Positions 35,256 through 46,093 of a stretch of DNA of 64,000 nucleotides are shown piece by piece. Each line of letters opens with the position of its first letter. Position 1 is the stretch's first letter. The stretch covers positions 45,870,935 through 45,934,934 of the forward strand of contig NC_052353.1 of the NCBI RefSeq assembly GCF_009727055.1, written 5' to 3'. The notes under the pieces are model-generated. The model made no database searches, had not been told where the DNA came from, and saw nothing but the letters and a program-made list of their open reading frames with translations. The stretch comes from Benincasa hispida (taxonomy: Eukaryota > Streptophyta > Magnoliopsida > Cucurbitales > Cucurbitaceae). The position numbers and the translations under genes are program-made.

Positions 35256-36461
35256 TTAGGTAGCTTTCTTTGCCTTCCCCATTGAATCCAATATTAGTTT
35301 ACATTGTTCCCTAACTAAATCAATCTTCTTCACATACAATTCCAGTTCACTTTCTCCCAACTTCCTCCATTTATCATCCAATTCCTTTGCTTTTTCACTC
35401 CCAATTGATGGCATTCTTTCTCTAACAAGACGCATTAACCCTTCTGAACAGAACTTATCATTCTCCACCATGAAAGAAGCTTTCAGCCATGGATATTCAG
35501 ATAGAAACTCCTCTGGCAAAATCTTACTCTCAACATTATTATTGTTTACAATCTCTTTCTTCCCTGCTTCCACATCCACTCTCGGCGAGCTTATAGACAC
35601 TGAATTGCTAGCTTTCACACTCTGCTTCCTTGGCTTCTTCTTTGCTTCATTGCCCCAAATTTTCTTCGCAAGTACAAAGGATTTGTGCTCATGTTGTTTC
35701 AAAAATACAGGGTCATCCCCATTCCTACCTTTCTCCAAGTTGGTCTTATACTTCTGTTTCAGCCTTCTCACTTTATCAATCAATTGATTCTTTGACACAT
35801 CAACACTTAGATTTTCCTTTATGAAATCAAGAAATAGGCTCATATCAGTATAAGGGTCGGACCCCTTTGCTAATCGAAAATCAATCATGCCCTGTAATAT
35901 GGAAATCTCATCATCTACACTCCAAAGCCTGTTCATGCCAGAGCCAGAGACCTTTTTCCCTTCTTCAATATCTTCGCCATTCATTAGTCTCTTGATCTTC
36001 TTCTTATTCGACTCATTCCCTTGAAAGTAATTTTCAATCGGACGCTTTGAACCTGAACTAACAGGCTTCACAGTGGCACAATCTATGCTCGATTTGTGAG
36101 AACCCTTCTTAGGTTTAGAAGATTCACAAGCCAATTTTCGAAGAATCGGTTTGATAGTGAAAGCAGAAGCACTTGGGGATGATTGGGTTTTTTCAGAATC
36201 GGAATCCGAGACAAACCCAGAATTCTTTTCAAGAGAATTTTCACATTTGGAGATAATAGGAGAACGGATTTCTTGTTCATGCTCTCGTTCTTCGTGTTCT
36301 TCTTCTTCATCTTCTTGGGCGTGTTCTTCGTTTTCATCCTCAGAGTTTTGCATTAGATTATCGATTTCTGGATCTTCATGAGTCTCGTAATCGGATTCTT
36401 CTTCAGCATCTGAAAAGGCATGAGCGGACGGTAGATCATCGACGAGCCGCTTCGGTGCCAT
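35256..36461 (-). CDS. GeBP / Storekeeper-like DNA-binding protein
   Basis: A single-exon frame of 401 codons, ATG at 36461, TAA at 35258-35256. The N-terminus is very acidic (E/D-rich at residues about 20-64), followed by a Ser/Lys-rich linker with likely nuclear localisation signals (KRPIENYF region and NKKKIKR at 152-158). The GeBP-type DNA-binding domain (DUF573) is at about 177-270: NRLWSVDDEISILQGMIDF, then SLFLDFIKENL, KNQLIDKVRRLKQKYKTN and HKSFVLAKKIWG. The C-terminal part (about 315-395) is helical, with a leucine-spaced LDDKWRKLGESELELYVKKI stretch fitting the dimerising region of the family. Known biology: GeBP and Storekeeper-like proteins are plant nuclear DNA-binding proteins linked to trichome gene and cytokinin/sugar responses. 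The exact orthologue cannot be assigned from sequence alone. Length, domain order and lack of introns agree with the family. Antisense open frames over it are shadows. Confidence 0.93.
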   Translation of the reverse strand: MAPKRLVDDLPSAHAFSDAEEESDYETHEDPEIDNLMQNSEDENEEHAQEDEEEEHEEREHEQEIRSPIISKCENSLEKNSGFVSDSDSEKTQSSPSASAFTIKPILRKLACESSKPKKGSHKSSIDCATVKPVSSGSKRPIENYFQGNESNKKKIKRLMNGEDIEEGKKVSGSGMNRLWSVDDEISILQGMIDFRLAKGSDPYTDMSLFLDFIKENLSVDVSKNQLIDKVRRLKQKYKTNLEKGRNGDDPVFLKQHEHKSFVLAKKIWGNEAKKKPRKQSVKASNSVSISSPRVDVEAGKKEIVNNNNVESKILPEEFLSEYPWLKASFMVENDKFCSEGLMRLVRERMPSIGSEKAKELDDKWRKLGESELELYVKKIDLVREQCKLILDSMGKAKKAT

Positions 36462-36528
36462 GGGAATCGAATGGAAGAAAAAGAAAAGTTAGGTTTTGGT
36501 TTTTGGGAAGAGCCAGCCAGAGAAATTT

Positions 36529-36633
36529 CATTTATAGTATTTTGGAGTAGGGTTTTTGACCCATTTGCGGTATTCTGACGTGGCAGCGTCTGGTTGGAAC
36601 GTCTTTAATTCATAAAAGGAAAGGACACGTGGC
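36529..36633 (-). promoter_or_regulatory. GeBP-like gene promoter: TATA box, telo-box, two ACGTGGC sites
   Basis: On the minus strand, CTATAAATG (36537-36529) is a TATA box about 70 bp before the ATG. AAACCCTA (36555-36548), a telo-box, lies just upstream of it. TGCCACGTCA (36585-36576) and GCCACGTG (36633-36626) are ABRE/G-box-like sites about 115 and 165 bp before the ATG. Telo-boxes are common in genes of growing tissue, and G-boxes are bound by bZIP and bHLH factors; use here is inference. Confidence 0.6.
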
Positions 36634-36719
36634 AGACAAAGATATAACGTTGATATTCGCACGTGAATTAATAAAATCATTTCTTATATCACTAAAATAA
36701 ACATTTAAATGCAAATAGA

Positions 36720-36792
36720 GGGGATGTAGTTCGGATGGTAGAACACTTGCTCAGCATGTGAGAGGTACGGGGATTGATACTCTGCATCTTCA
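36720..36792 (+). tRNA. tRNA-Ala(AGC)-like sequence, probably a pseudogene
   Basis: The 73 nt fold as a cloverleaf: acceptor GGGGATG/CATCTTC with discriminator A, D-stem GTTC/GAAC, anticodon stem CTTGC/GTGAG around loop TCAGCAT (anticodon AGC), T-stem CGGGG/CTCTG. It matches plant tRNA-Ala closely, but with many C-to-T and G-to-A changes leaving several G-U pairs. Position 33 is C instead of the near-universal U, and the B-box is degraded (GGATTGATACT). The D-stem keeps pairing through a change on both sides relative to the usual GCTC/GAGC. No poly-T terminator follows at once, though TTTTTT-rich sequence begins 10 bp downstream. Decay suggests a pseudogene, but function is not excluded. Confidence 0.6.
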
Positions 36793-36901
36793 ATACCGTC
36801 ATTTTTTATTTTTATTTTTTTATATTTTAAAAATAAAACTATATAGAAAATTTTGTAATTTTATAATAAAAGTAATACTATAATACAAATTTTACTACAA
36901 T

Positions 36902-36983
36902 ATGGTAGAGTGCTTGCTTAGAGGCAAGAGATACGTTGTTATTTTCAGAATGTGAGAGGTAAAGGAATTGATATACACCTCCA
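36902..36983 (+). pseudogene. Second tRNA-Ala-like fragment, disrupted
   Basis: ATGGTAGAGTGCTTGCTTAG (36902-36921) matches the D-loop to anticodon region of tRNA-Ala. GCAAGAGATACG follows. After an unrelated stretch of about 15 bp, TGTGAGAGGTAAAGGAATTG and ACACCTCCA resume the anticodon-stem to 3' end. The acceptor 5' strand is missing. It is a broken relative of the sequence at 36720. Confidence 0.6.
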
Positions 36984-37080
36984 GTAAGCAGGCATGTGAA
37001 ATTTTAGTTAAAACTTTTTTGAAATATATCGTGATAATATGTTGTAATAAATAAATACTAAATAGTAAACAAAAGTCAAA

Positions 37081-37452
37081 TTGTAAAAATAGTACGATGG
37101 TGGTAGCAATTTAACCAATAAACTTTCAATGGTAGGAATTAAACCTTCAAACTTTCATTAAATTGAAAATCAAACCCTCAATCTAAAAATTAAATTCATT
37201 TTCCTCGATCTCTCCCCACCTTACACCTCTCCCAATAGCCAACAAAATTGATGATAGAAATTCTTAGTGAAAGCATCGATTTCAGTCCATCGAAACTTTG
37301 TAGTACAAAAACCAGCTTCAATTTCAGTTTTCTGACTAGCGGTATAATTTTTACAATTTTAAAAGTTTGAGAGTTTAATTCTTGCCATTGAAAGTTTAGG
37401 GGTGAAATTACTACCACCATCATACCTGAGGAGTGGTTTTTACAATTTTTCC
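37081..37452. mobile_element. Foldback (MITE-like) repeat
   Basis: The left arm (about 37081-37166, with GATGGTGGTAGCAATTT and AAACTTTCAATGG) and the right arm (about 37360-37452, with its complement CCATTGAAAGTTT and AAATTACTACCACCATC) form imperfect inverted repeats of about 85-90 bp around a centre of about 190 bp. No transposase frame and no clear target duplication were identified. This arm sequence is of a type common in plant genomes as hairpin-forming nonautonomous elements (from memory). Confidence 0.7.
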
Positions 37453-38697
37453 TTTTAATATCTATAAATTCTTTTAAAAACATATGAGAATGACTAAAAT
37501 TACTTTTATCATTTTCAAAATAACTCTTAAACATATTTTTAATCATTCAAAACTAAATTTGATAATTTGATAATTGTTAAAAATATAAAATTAAATAATA
37601 AATTAAATTTGAGTTATTCAAAGCGTGTTCTAAAATTATTTTGGACATGACAAAAAGTAATTTTAAAAAAAATTCAAAATCACTCCCAAATATGCATATG
37701 ATCATTTTAATGGTAAAATCTGTATTATGATAGTACTTGTCTGTTCACTCTACTAATTACCTTTGACAGATTGACAAATATAGAGAATACATAAACGAAA
37801 AATTCATATCTTTAATAGGGTTAATAAGAATGTTATATCGAATCGTGATCAAAAAACGTATATTATGGGCAAAGTTCACTTGAGGCTCAGGGGACACTCC
37901 CAAACTAGCCCACACAAGACTTTCAAAAGGCCCACACAACCATATTTGGAAAGAGGAAAAGAAGCACCTCGACACCATGGTTGTCGAGCCGAGTACCTAA
38001 AAGGAAAATACTTGGGCAACCAACTCGACAAAATAGGCATACGACTCTAATGCCATTACCATGCAAACCTCATTCTAAATTCAAGAATCTAATTCTTTTT
38101 TTAAATTAATAGTACACAAACTTACTTCGGGCTCCTCTTATCATCACTCAATTATTTTCACTGACTTAATTATCAAAGTGTGTGGCTTAAATGAGCATCA
38201 CCTTAGTGCAAACTTTCTTCTCTACCAGTCAACTCGACATGAGACTACTCACCCTTATCCTACTATGCAAGTCAAATTCTTACACCAACAATATACTTAA
38301 CATTCTAGACATAAAGCTTATTGGTTAATAGTTACATATTTGCACATTTTGAAATATTTGAGTTTAAATTGTACTGTTGAACTAAATAAACACGAGAAAC
38401 TTTTCAAGTTTAAAATCACTTGGTAAATACAATAAACAATTTCAAAATCTAAAATGCTAATATAGTCCCATTTGATAAATAGATGTTTGTTTTCTTTCAA
38501 TTCTCTTACTATGATTTTTACATTTTTTAAATAAACATTTGAATTCTTAATTAAATTTAAAAAACAAAACCAAAATTTAAAAACTATATTCTTTAGTTTC
38601 CAAAAATTGGTTTTTTCTAGTATAATAATTTGAGGTGGAATTCGAACTCTAACATCTTGTTCGAAAGTACATTATGTTAGTTGAGTTATGGTTAACT

Positions 38698-39349
38698 GTT
38701 GGGAATATATACGAGAGATAAATAAATGTGGAATAAACTAAATTATATCTCAAACTCCCACTTCACATGTTCGAGCCAAATAAGTAATCGATCAAAAAAT
38801 AATAAATAATAAAATGAAGGGAAAAAGGAGAACAACACCGGAAAATATACTGATTCACCCTACACTCGGGATTACGTCCAATCTTTTACAACTACAAGTT
38901 CTACTATGATGGAGATTCCAAAAAACCCTCGAACTCGTTCACCAAACTCTCTTCCAATAGTCCAACACAAACTATTTAATTTCCAGTACCACAACTCGGA
39001 TAACTTAGAATTAAACAATAAGAGAAATCCTCAATGACTTACTGTCACTCTAAAATACTGAAGAAAAAAATTACTCCAATGCTCTTGGTTTGCTTCTCAC
39101 AACCCATTTCAATTTTTCCTTCTAAATTTGGTTATTTTCTAAATGAATTCCATTGCCCTTTGATTTCCCTCTTTCCAAAATGCCTTCAAAATTAACCAAT
39201 TAAAATGGTTGCTTACAATGGTCAATCAGAAAGGAAATGGGCTTGAAATGATTGTCGGCCAACAACTTTACCAAAAAAAATTTAATTAAATCCAAGGGTT
39301 AATTTCTTCTTAAAGGAGTTTTATCTCCACAAAAGAACAAATCCCAACA
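38698..39349 (-). repeat. LTR of a minus-strand copia remnant
   Basis: A 652-bp repeat starts TGTTGGGAATATATACG and ends AAATCCCAACA, so its termini are perfect inverted repeats of TGTTGGGA. It is followed by ATCTCCCACTTG, the complement of a polypurine tract, which makes it a 3' LTR of a minus-strand element. It is a third copia LTR family in the window. Confidence 0.8.
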
Positions 39350-40552
39350 ATCTCCCACTTGAAGAAAAAAACGACGATCTTGCCTCTCATTATAACAAAA
39401 CTTTATAATCTTGGTAAACTCTAAGACTTTACTCCCACTACAACTATTATCTATGATATTCTTGGCACACTTCAAAGCTCAACAAAAAAGGAAAAAAATA
39501 TGTAAAATCAACAAAGTAACAAAACAGGAACAATAAGAAAATAACTGTAGTTCATCTGTGCTTACTTTGAGGTATGAACAAGCTACTAGAACTGTCCCCT
39601 AGACATAAAGAACAACCACATACTCCCACTTCAGCTAAGTGGTACCAACCGACATCTTCTCCAATCTTGAACACTTGTTCTTGAAGAAAACATATTCTGT
39701 AAGTGGTTTGACTTCTTCCTTCAAGCATACTGCCAAGTTGGAGACTTTGTCTTTAACCTTAGCAACTGCTTTGATCTTCCAATATGATGCCCTTACACTC
39801 CTTGGCGACTTCATTAATTCATTCGATTGTCTGACAATTAGGGGTTCATGATAGCCATCAATTTTCTCTATCAAACTTTCCAATTATTTTTTAATCGATG
39901 GATCTTAATCTGATTTATCAAAATTGGCTACCTTTGCTGTTGGCGCAACTACACCTCTGCATCTGCCATTTGTAGCATCCACCGTTTCGTTGATCTTTTG
40001 GCAACATCAAATCAACATTTGTACGATGTAGAATATTTGTGGCTAATTGCCACTACCTAGGATCCTAATATGAGGTTATATTGACGACTACCGAACTCAC
40101 AATTGTAACCCTCATCATCTAATTTTCCAATAGAGATGAGATTTATCTTCATTCTAGGCACAAACTTGACATTGTGTAGTACTAACTTTTCTCCACACTC
40201 TGTGTTCAGATTAATATCTCCAATTCCAAATATCTTGGAAACTCTACCATTCTCCATCTTCATTAGACCATGATGTCCTGATGTGAAAGATGTAAATAGA
40301 CTTCTATATGAAGCCATGTGTACTTAAGTTGCACTATCAATCGTCCATTCCAATGAATGGCTACTACTTTCTGTGTTACTCTTAATACAGACATAGACGT
40401 CATCTATTTCTTTATCAATTTTAACTATATTTACTGCTGCTTTCTTTTAAGATTCTCTTCTAATTTCCTACACTGACTTTTGAAGTGGCCCTTTTTGTGA
40501 CAGTAAAAACATTCTATCTTCTTATTCCAATTTTTTCACTTTTTATTATTGT
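39350..40552 (-). pseudogene. Copia gag-protease remnant, internal pol deleted
   Basis: On the minus strand the zinc knuckle CFYCHKKGHFKSQC lies at about 40513-40460. Next comes a protease-start region WTIDSAT with a stop codon and loss of the Gly of the DSGA active site (about 40353-40320), then 40317-40057 with the copia words GRVSKIFGIGDINL and PRMKINLISIGKLDDEGY. The frame at 39883-39635 is unrecognised. Integrase, RT and RNase H are missing, so the copy is a deletion derivative. The 5' half of gag is cut off at 40553 by insertion of the outer plus-strand element. Confidence 0.8.
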
Positions 40553-40990
40553 TGTTGGGTTGATGCCCGAAATCTCGTGATTTCATAGTTTGTAAATTAT
40601 CTATTTAATAAAATAAAGTGTTATTTTATTTTACATTTAGTTTGTATTAACCCAAATCCAATAAACTAAGATCATAGGTTATTTAATGTAACTTCAACAT
40701 GTATGTGGTGACATATAAGTGGATCATGTTTAAGTAATAACCTGAATGGTCTGTAGTAGATGGATAAGGCTGGGAACCTTGGATTGGTGACACTACGGAT
40801 ACGACCTACTTTGTAATTGTTACAATTATTGTAAAATGTTACAAATAATCTGATCCTGATCGTTCATGTAGAAACATGAGAGTGGGAGTATCTTTACAAA
40901 GAGTTTGTATAAGAGTAGACCATGAAATGATTAGTCTCTCTTTATAACATCGTTACCTGAATGAGTTGTGAACACCTGGCTATAAGGGCA

Positions 40991-42850
40991 TGCTAGGTTT
41001 TATGTCCTAAAACTCGCAGTTTGTAAAATGATAAACATTTTCTATAATCAATAAACTTATTATTGATTTTATAAATTGTATGAAAGTCTAAATCCAATAA
41101 ACTAAGACTCATGACTATTACATGAGTACTTGAACTTTATGTGAAGACATAAGAGTGGATCAAATTCAAGTAAATAGTTAAAATGATCTATAGTACATGA
41201 ATAAGTTTGGGTACCTTATTCTGGTAACACTATTGGATGCGGCCTACTCTGTAGTTGTTACAAAGAGTTGTAAAGTGCTACATACGATGTGATCCTAATT
41301 CGTACATGTTATGGCATGAGGAGTGGGGGCATCCTGTGCAATGAGTTTGCATAAGATCGGACCAAGAAATAAGTCACTCTTACTTTATAACGTTGTTTAC
41401 TGTATAAGACTGACTATTTCATCTAGATGACCTAGATAACTCGATCTTAATCCTGAGCTAACTATGAACTCATGTTTATTCGGGATTATCCTTAGATTTG
41501 CATAGGTGAGGGTTAGCTCAACAACGTCAGCTCAATAAACCTCTCATTTCAGGGGTAAGACCTAATAGATAGCTGGGGACATATGATGCAAGACGGAGTT
41601 CACACCTACCTGATTTAAGGATAGGAGAAAGGTTTTTCTCTCAAGTACTGAATTCAGGTCTTGAACAAGGGGCCCACCCTCTCACTAGGCTGAGAGAGTT
41701 TGGTTTAGTAATTGGATCACAAATCAGTTGTTCATTAGATGATTAGTGGGAACTTGAGGAACAAGACGTAATCTCAGGGGTAAAACAGATATTTGACCCA
41801 GCTGTTATTACAAACAACCTGTGAAGGGTCGACTTGCTGATTATGGTTAAATCATATGGATATAATATATCTACAGTGAGGGGAGTGCAACTATGGGCTT
41901 TAGTGGAGTGACCCATTAGTTAACGAATGGGGGTTAATTTGGTCTAATGAGTTTAGCCAATTAATCTCGGATCGTTGGAGCCCATGATCTGTAGGTCCGC
42001 AAGGTCCCCCTACTAGCTCGTAATTGGACTAGCTCTAGAATAGCGTGATAAGTTAATTTGAAACGTTCAAATTAGAATTAAGGGAATTAGTAATTATATG
42101 AGATATAATTATGTGTTTAATTTGAGAATTAAACGGAATAGGAGAATTTATATTTAAATATGATTTAAATATATAAAGATGGATGTGTGTAAAAATTAAT
42201 TTAATATTTGATATTAAATTAATTGAGTTTTATTTAAAAATTAATTTTATAAAATTAAATTTTTTAGTTTAAAAATCAAAATGGATTTTAAAAAATCAAG
42301 TTTTGATTTTGAGATAAAGTTGGAAAATTGGAAAAAAATAATATATAAATGGAAAAACAAGTTTTTCCATTATCCATCTTCTTCATGCTCACACATTTTC
42401 CATTTCCTCTTCTTCATTAACTTCAAGCATGAGCTACAACTCATGCAGCTCTCTTCCTTGCATGATGATCTACAATATATTGAAGACATTGGAGTGAATT
42501 TGAGGCATGCAGTCAAGAGAGAGTTTTAGAGAAAATTCGTGCTAAAGAATGTGTTCTTCAACAAGATTGTTGCTGTGAGCAATTCTCCATAATCCCTTGA
42601 TTCAAGCTTCTTTTGAGTCCCACAACTCAATCTAGAGCACCAAGAGAATAGTGGGGAATATCTTGAGGTGGTCTGCAACAAGATTCAAAGAAGATTGCAA
42701 CAGGAGAACGAGCTTTGAAGAAGTTCTACAAAAGTATGTCATGAAACTCACTTGTTTCTGCAAACGCATGCTTTATATTTTGTCAAAATTAATGAATTAG
42801 AGTACTTAAATGATCCTTGTTGCTTCCGTTGTTGCTGATACATTCCTACA
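40991..42850 (+). repeat. 5' LTR of the inner copia element (LTR-B)
   Basis: A 1860-bp LTR starts TGCTAGGTTTTATGTCC (a mutated TGTTGGG terminus) and ends ATACATTCCTACA. It pairs with the 3' LTR at 51326-53205; the two are highly similar by eye with scattered substitutions. The open frames within (for example 42281-42529) are not genes. Confidence 0.92.
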
Positions 42851-42851
42851 A

Positions 42852-42864
42852 TTGGTATCAGAGC
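42852..42864 (+). promoter_or_regulatory. Primer-binding site of the inner copia element
   Basis: TTGGTATCAGAGC directly follows the LTR after one base. It is the standard plant copia primer site, complementary to the 3' end of initiator tRNA-Met. Confidence 0.92.
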
Positions 42865-43185
42865 ATTATATAAGCATTCAATTTGGTTTCATTTTTGTGT
42901 GGTGGGTGTTTTGTATGAGTTATATGAAACTGATGCACTGATATGGTTTTCTGAGATTTTACATTTTAATTCTCTTTAGTTTATCACTTAAATTTGTAAT
43001 TGGCTCTTGTTTGATGAGATTTTATGTGTTAGCAAGAGTCTGTAATTTATTTGGAGTCATTAGAGTTGAAATTAAGATGTAATTGAAGAAACAAGTGAAG
43101 AAAGTCGAGCTGCTATTCCAGTTTTTTAGCTTCTGCTCAAAATCGTTGTTAAGGTTCAGTTGCTAAGTGATCGTCGAGTTCCAGG

Positions 43186-43830
43186 CATTACGTGATGTAA
43201 AGAAAAACTAGACGATCTTATAGCAATGAGTGTTGGTCGTTGTGATGATGGACACTAAGTAATTGTGTACCTACAGGAGCTAGACGATGCGTTGATATGC
43301 TATGCAATAACACTACGCGATCGTTTAGTTTTTCTTGTGTGGGATCTAAACAATGCATTGGAGGTGCTATACGATGGCACTACACGATCGTGTAGCTGCG
43401 GTGCACACTAAGCGATGTGATGAAGTGCTATGCGATAGTGCTAAGTGATCATTTAGCTGCGACACTAAGCGATGCGTTCAAGTTCTATGCGATGGAACTA
43501 AAAGATCGTGTAGCTACGACGCTGAACGATGCGATGATGTTCTATGTGATAGGGCTAAGTGATCGTTTAGCTACAGCGGACACTAAACGATGACATGAAG
43601 TGCTAGGTCATGGTGTTAAGCGATCGTTTAGTTCTACCTGAGAGCTAAACGATTGCTCTATACGATAGACAGATGACACTAAGCAATCGTGTACCTCTGA
43701 CCAATGCAAGGCGATGGTGTTAGACCTGTCTCTTATACACATCTAGATGTGTATAAGAGACAGCTTCTCAACACTAGGCGATAGTGTTAGACGATTGTCT
43801 TCAGCGCTACACGATCGACCTTAGCAAAAC
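43186..43830 (+). repeat. CGATCG array in the copia leader
   Basis: Roughly twenty degenerate units of 25-40 bp alternate words such as ACACTAAGCGATG and GATCGTGTAGCTACG, with CGATCG or one-base variants. It lies in the internal leader, not in the LTR, unlike the LTR-A arrays. It is interrupted by the adapter sequence at 43726. Confidence 0.75.
43726..43763. other. Nextera/Tn5 mosaic-end junction: library adapter artefact
   Basis: CTGTCTCTTATACACATCT (43726-43744) is followed at once by its exact complement AGATGTGTATAAGAGACAG (43745-43763). Each half is the 19-bp Tn5 mosaic end used in Nextera libraries, and this head-to-head pair is the junction adapter left by circularised mate-pair libraries. 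It has no counterpart in the related leaders. The sequences on the two sides may therefore not be adjacent in the real genome. Confidence 0.97.
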
Positions 43831-43952
43831 TTTGAGATTGGATCGAGAGCAGCCGGTTTGATTAGTTTTCTCGAGGTCCAATCCGGTTCAGCAAAAATGG
43901 TTTTTGGCTGGTCCGATTCAGAATTTGTTGGTCCGGTTCAGACTCACCCAGT

Positions 43953-46093
43953 TGAAGGAAATCGGAAATGAGATTTCCATGAACATCGGAAGAAACATAA
44001 TTCCAAATCACAATCATGAATGAACAATGCATTTACAATCGACTTCAAACAAGCGGTTATACAATTCTTACAGAAATTACAGCATGAAAAAACTCAAATG
44101 AACAGAGAGCAAACTCTACACACATTTGAAGAAGCGTCTCCATGCTCTGTTGCGCATGACCGCTCGAACAACAGCAACCTTGAATGCTCGATCTACACGA
44201 TCGCAACACCGCACGAACACTTTGCATTCGTCTTCAACGATCGCCTTGGTCACGAACTCCTCAGCAACACGAATGGCCTCCACAGCACCACGAATGGCCT
44301 CTAGAAAACCTTGACGGTGTCGAGTTGAGTCTGACACCACCAACAAGGCTACCTTGGTATTCTCGGTGTGAGAATCCAGAAGGTGGGCTCTGTTCGAACT
44401 TGGAATGAGGCAGACAAAGGAGAAAACACCGATCGTGTACACGACTGGGTAAGTGGGAGATGGCGGAGACCTATCGTATAGGTCGATGCCCAATCGTTTA
44501 GATAAAGCTAAGCGATCGTCTAGCAAAAGCTATGTGATCGTTTAGCTCGGTTTGTCGCCTACAGACTCTACACAATCGTTTACTTAGGGCAAGCGATCGT
44601 CTAGCAAAACTATGCGATCGTTTAGTAAATACTGCACGATCATTTAGCTCGCCACTGTACGATCGTTTAGCTCGCTCAGCCGTCGTTTAGTAAATCCATA
44701 TTTACTTGACGACTACCATGAGATTCTTTTGCACGAGAGAGAAAACTCAAAAAACTTTTTCATTCGTTTTGTAAATCCTTCTTTTCAAAATAGGAAAACC
44801 ACTTTCCTTTTAAACTCACGGTTACCATGAATTCAATAACCATCCACTCACTTGGTTATTAAAGAAAAATAATTAATATTATTATAAATATAAATGATAA
44901 CTAAATTATCATACTATATTTATAACCTATAGTTTTAATATTTCATCTCATGAAACATATAAACCATAGTTCTTTTTCTATTCCATGGTACTTAATGTAA
45001 ATCTCATTTACATCAATCCTCCACTAGATGTATCTCATACATCATACTGATTATATCATATATAATTGAATTACCTCTTGTCAATTTGAACATTTCAAAT
45101 CAACACCAAGAACTGATCCTCAACTGAACCTATTGAGCTACCAAGGGGACCTTATGAACCTGTAGCTCGAAGCTCCAACGGTACGTGAATAACTGACTAA
45201 ACTTTTAGTCACGGGATCCACCATCCGTTAACTATCAGGCACTTCACTAAAGATCGACAGTTGAACTCTCCTTACCACAGATATATTATGTGTCCATCTT
45301 AACCAATCAGCAGTGCGACAACCCTTCACAGATCACTCGTAAGTATAGTTGGGCCAATAACTGTTATGCCCCTATAGCTACATCTGTCTCCTTAAGTACC
45401 ACTGATCCCTCTAATGAACATAAATCATAGTCCTACTATGACTGAGTCTTCTCTTCCAAAGAGAAGTTGTGGCCACTATGTTCAAGTCCCGAAATCAGCC
45501 CTTAAGGGAGCAATCTCTCTATTTATCCCTGCTTCAAGAAAGAAGTGAATTCCATCTTGTGGATTGAGTTCCCAGCTCCCAGATCAAACAAGTCCCTAAA
45601 AAGGTAGGCATGTTGAGTTGGCAATTTGGCCACTCTCACCCATACTAATCAAAGGTCTGCCCTCAAAGGTAGGGGTTCCCAAAACACTCAAGATTGAGGT
45701 CGTGTCACCTATGGTCGTTTAGGTGAGATATAAGTCTCTAGTACCAACGGCGTTATATACAGAGTCTAGTCATCTCGTGGTCCAGATCTTATACAAACTC
45801 TTTGTATAGGACAACCTCGTTCGCACGTCTCTACATGAATGGTCAGGATCTACCATCTGTAGTAGTTTACAACACTTATAAACCTTTACAAAGCGGGTCG
45901 TATCCGTAGTGTCACAAGGATCAGGTATCCCACCTTAATCCTTATACAATATACCTATTTAGGTTATCATTTAAGGCATGATCCACTTGTATATCACATA
46001 TACATGCTTAAGTTCATATAAGATAACCAATGAGCTTTGTTTATTGGATATGAGTAAATGCTAGAATTAAAAAATGTGTATCTTTACAAAACA
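43953..46093 (-). mobile_element. Solo LTR nested in the inner copia leader, TSD ccagt
   Basis: Read on the plus strand it starts TGAAGGAAATCGGAAATG and ends TCTTTACAAAACA. The 5-mer CCAGT flanks it exactly (43948-43952 and 46094-46098). It is an LTR-A-type copy in inverse orientation with its CGATCG array at about 44440-44700. The part equivalent to the last 50 bp or so before the terminus is shortened. Overlapping open frames at 44020-44526 on both strands come from this LTR and are not genes. Confidence 0.92.
44440..44700 (-). repeat. CGATCG array inside the solo LTR
   Basis: Units GCGATCGTTTAG/GCGATCGTCTAG with a spacing of about 20 bp; around ten copies. Confidence 0.8.

Larger units (their letters stand above)
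36462..38697. other. Intergenic region upstream of the GeBP-like gene
   Basis: This holds the GeBP promoter, the two tRNA-Ala-like sequences and the foldback repeat described separately. Around 37865-38060 is a GC-richer block with a 61-codon open frame that I do not recognise; it may be a transposon fragment. The remainder is AT-rich, and I see nothing else in it. Confidence 0.6.

Noticed and set aside
35470..36381. Antisense and alternate-frame open frames over the GeBP-like gene
   Set aside because: They mirror acidic and Ser-rich codon runs of the real gene.
44020..44526. Overlapping open frames on both strands as possible genes
   Set aside because: They lie wholly within a solo LTR with a perfect target duplication and have no domain; other LTR copies have stops in the same places.
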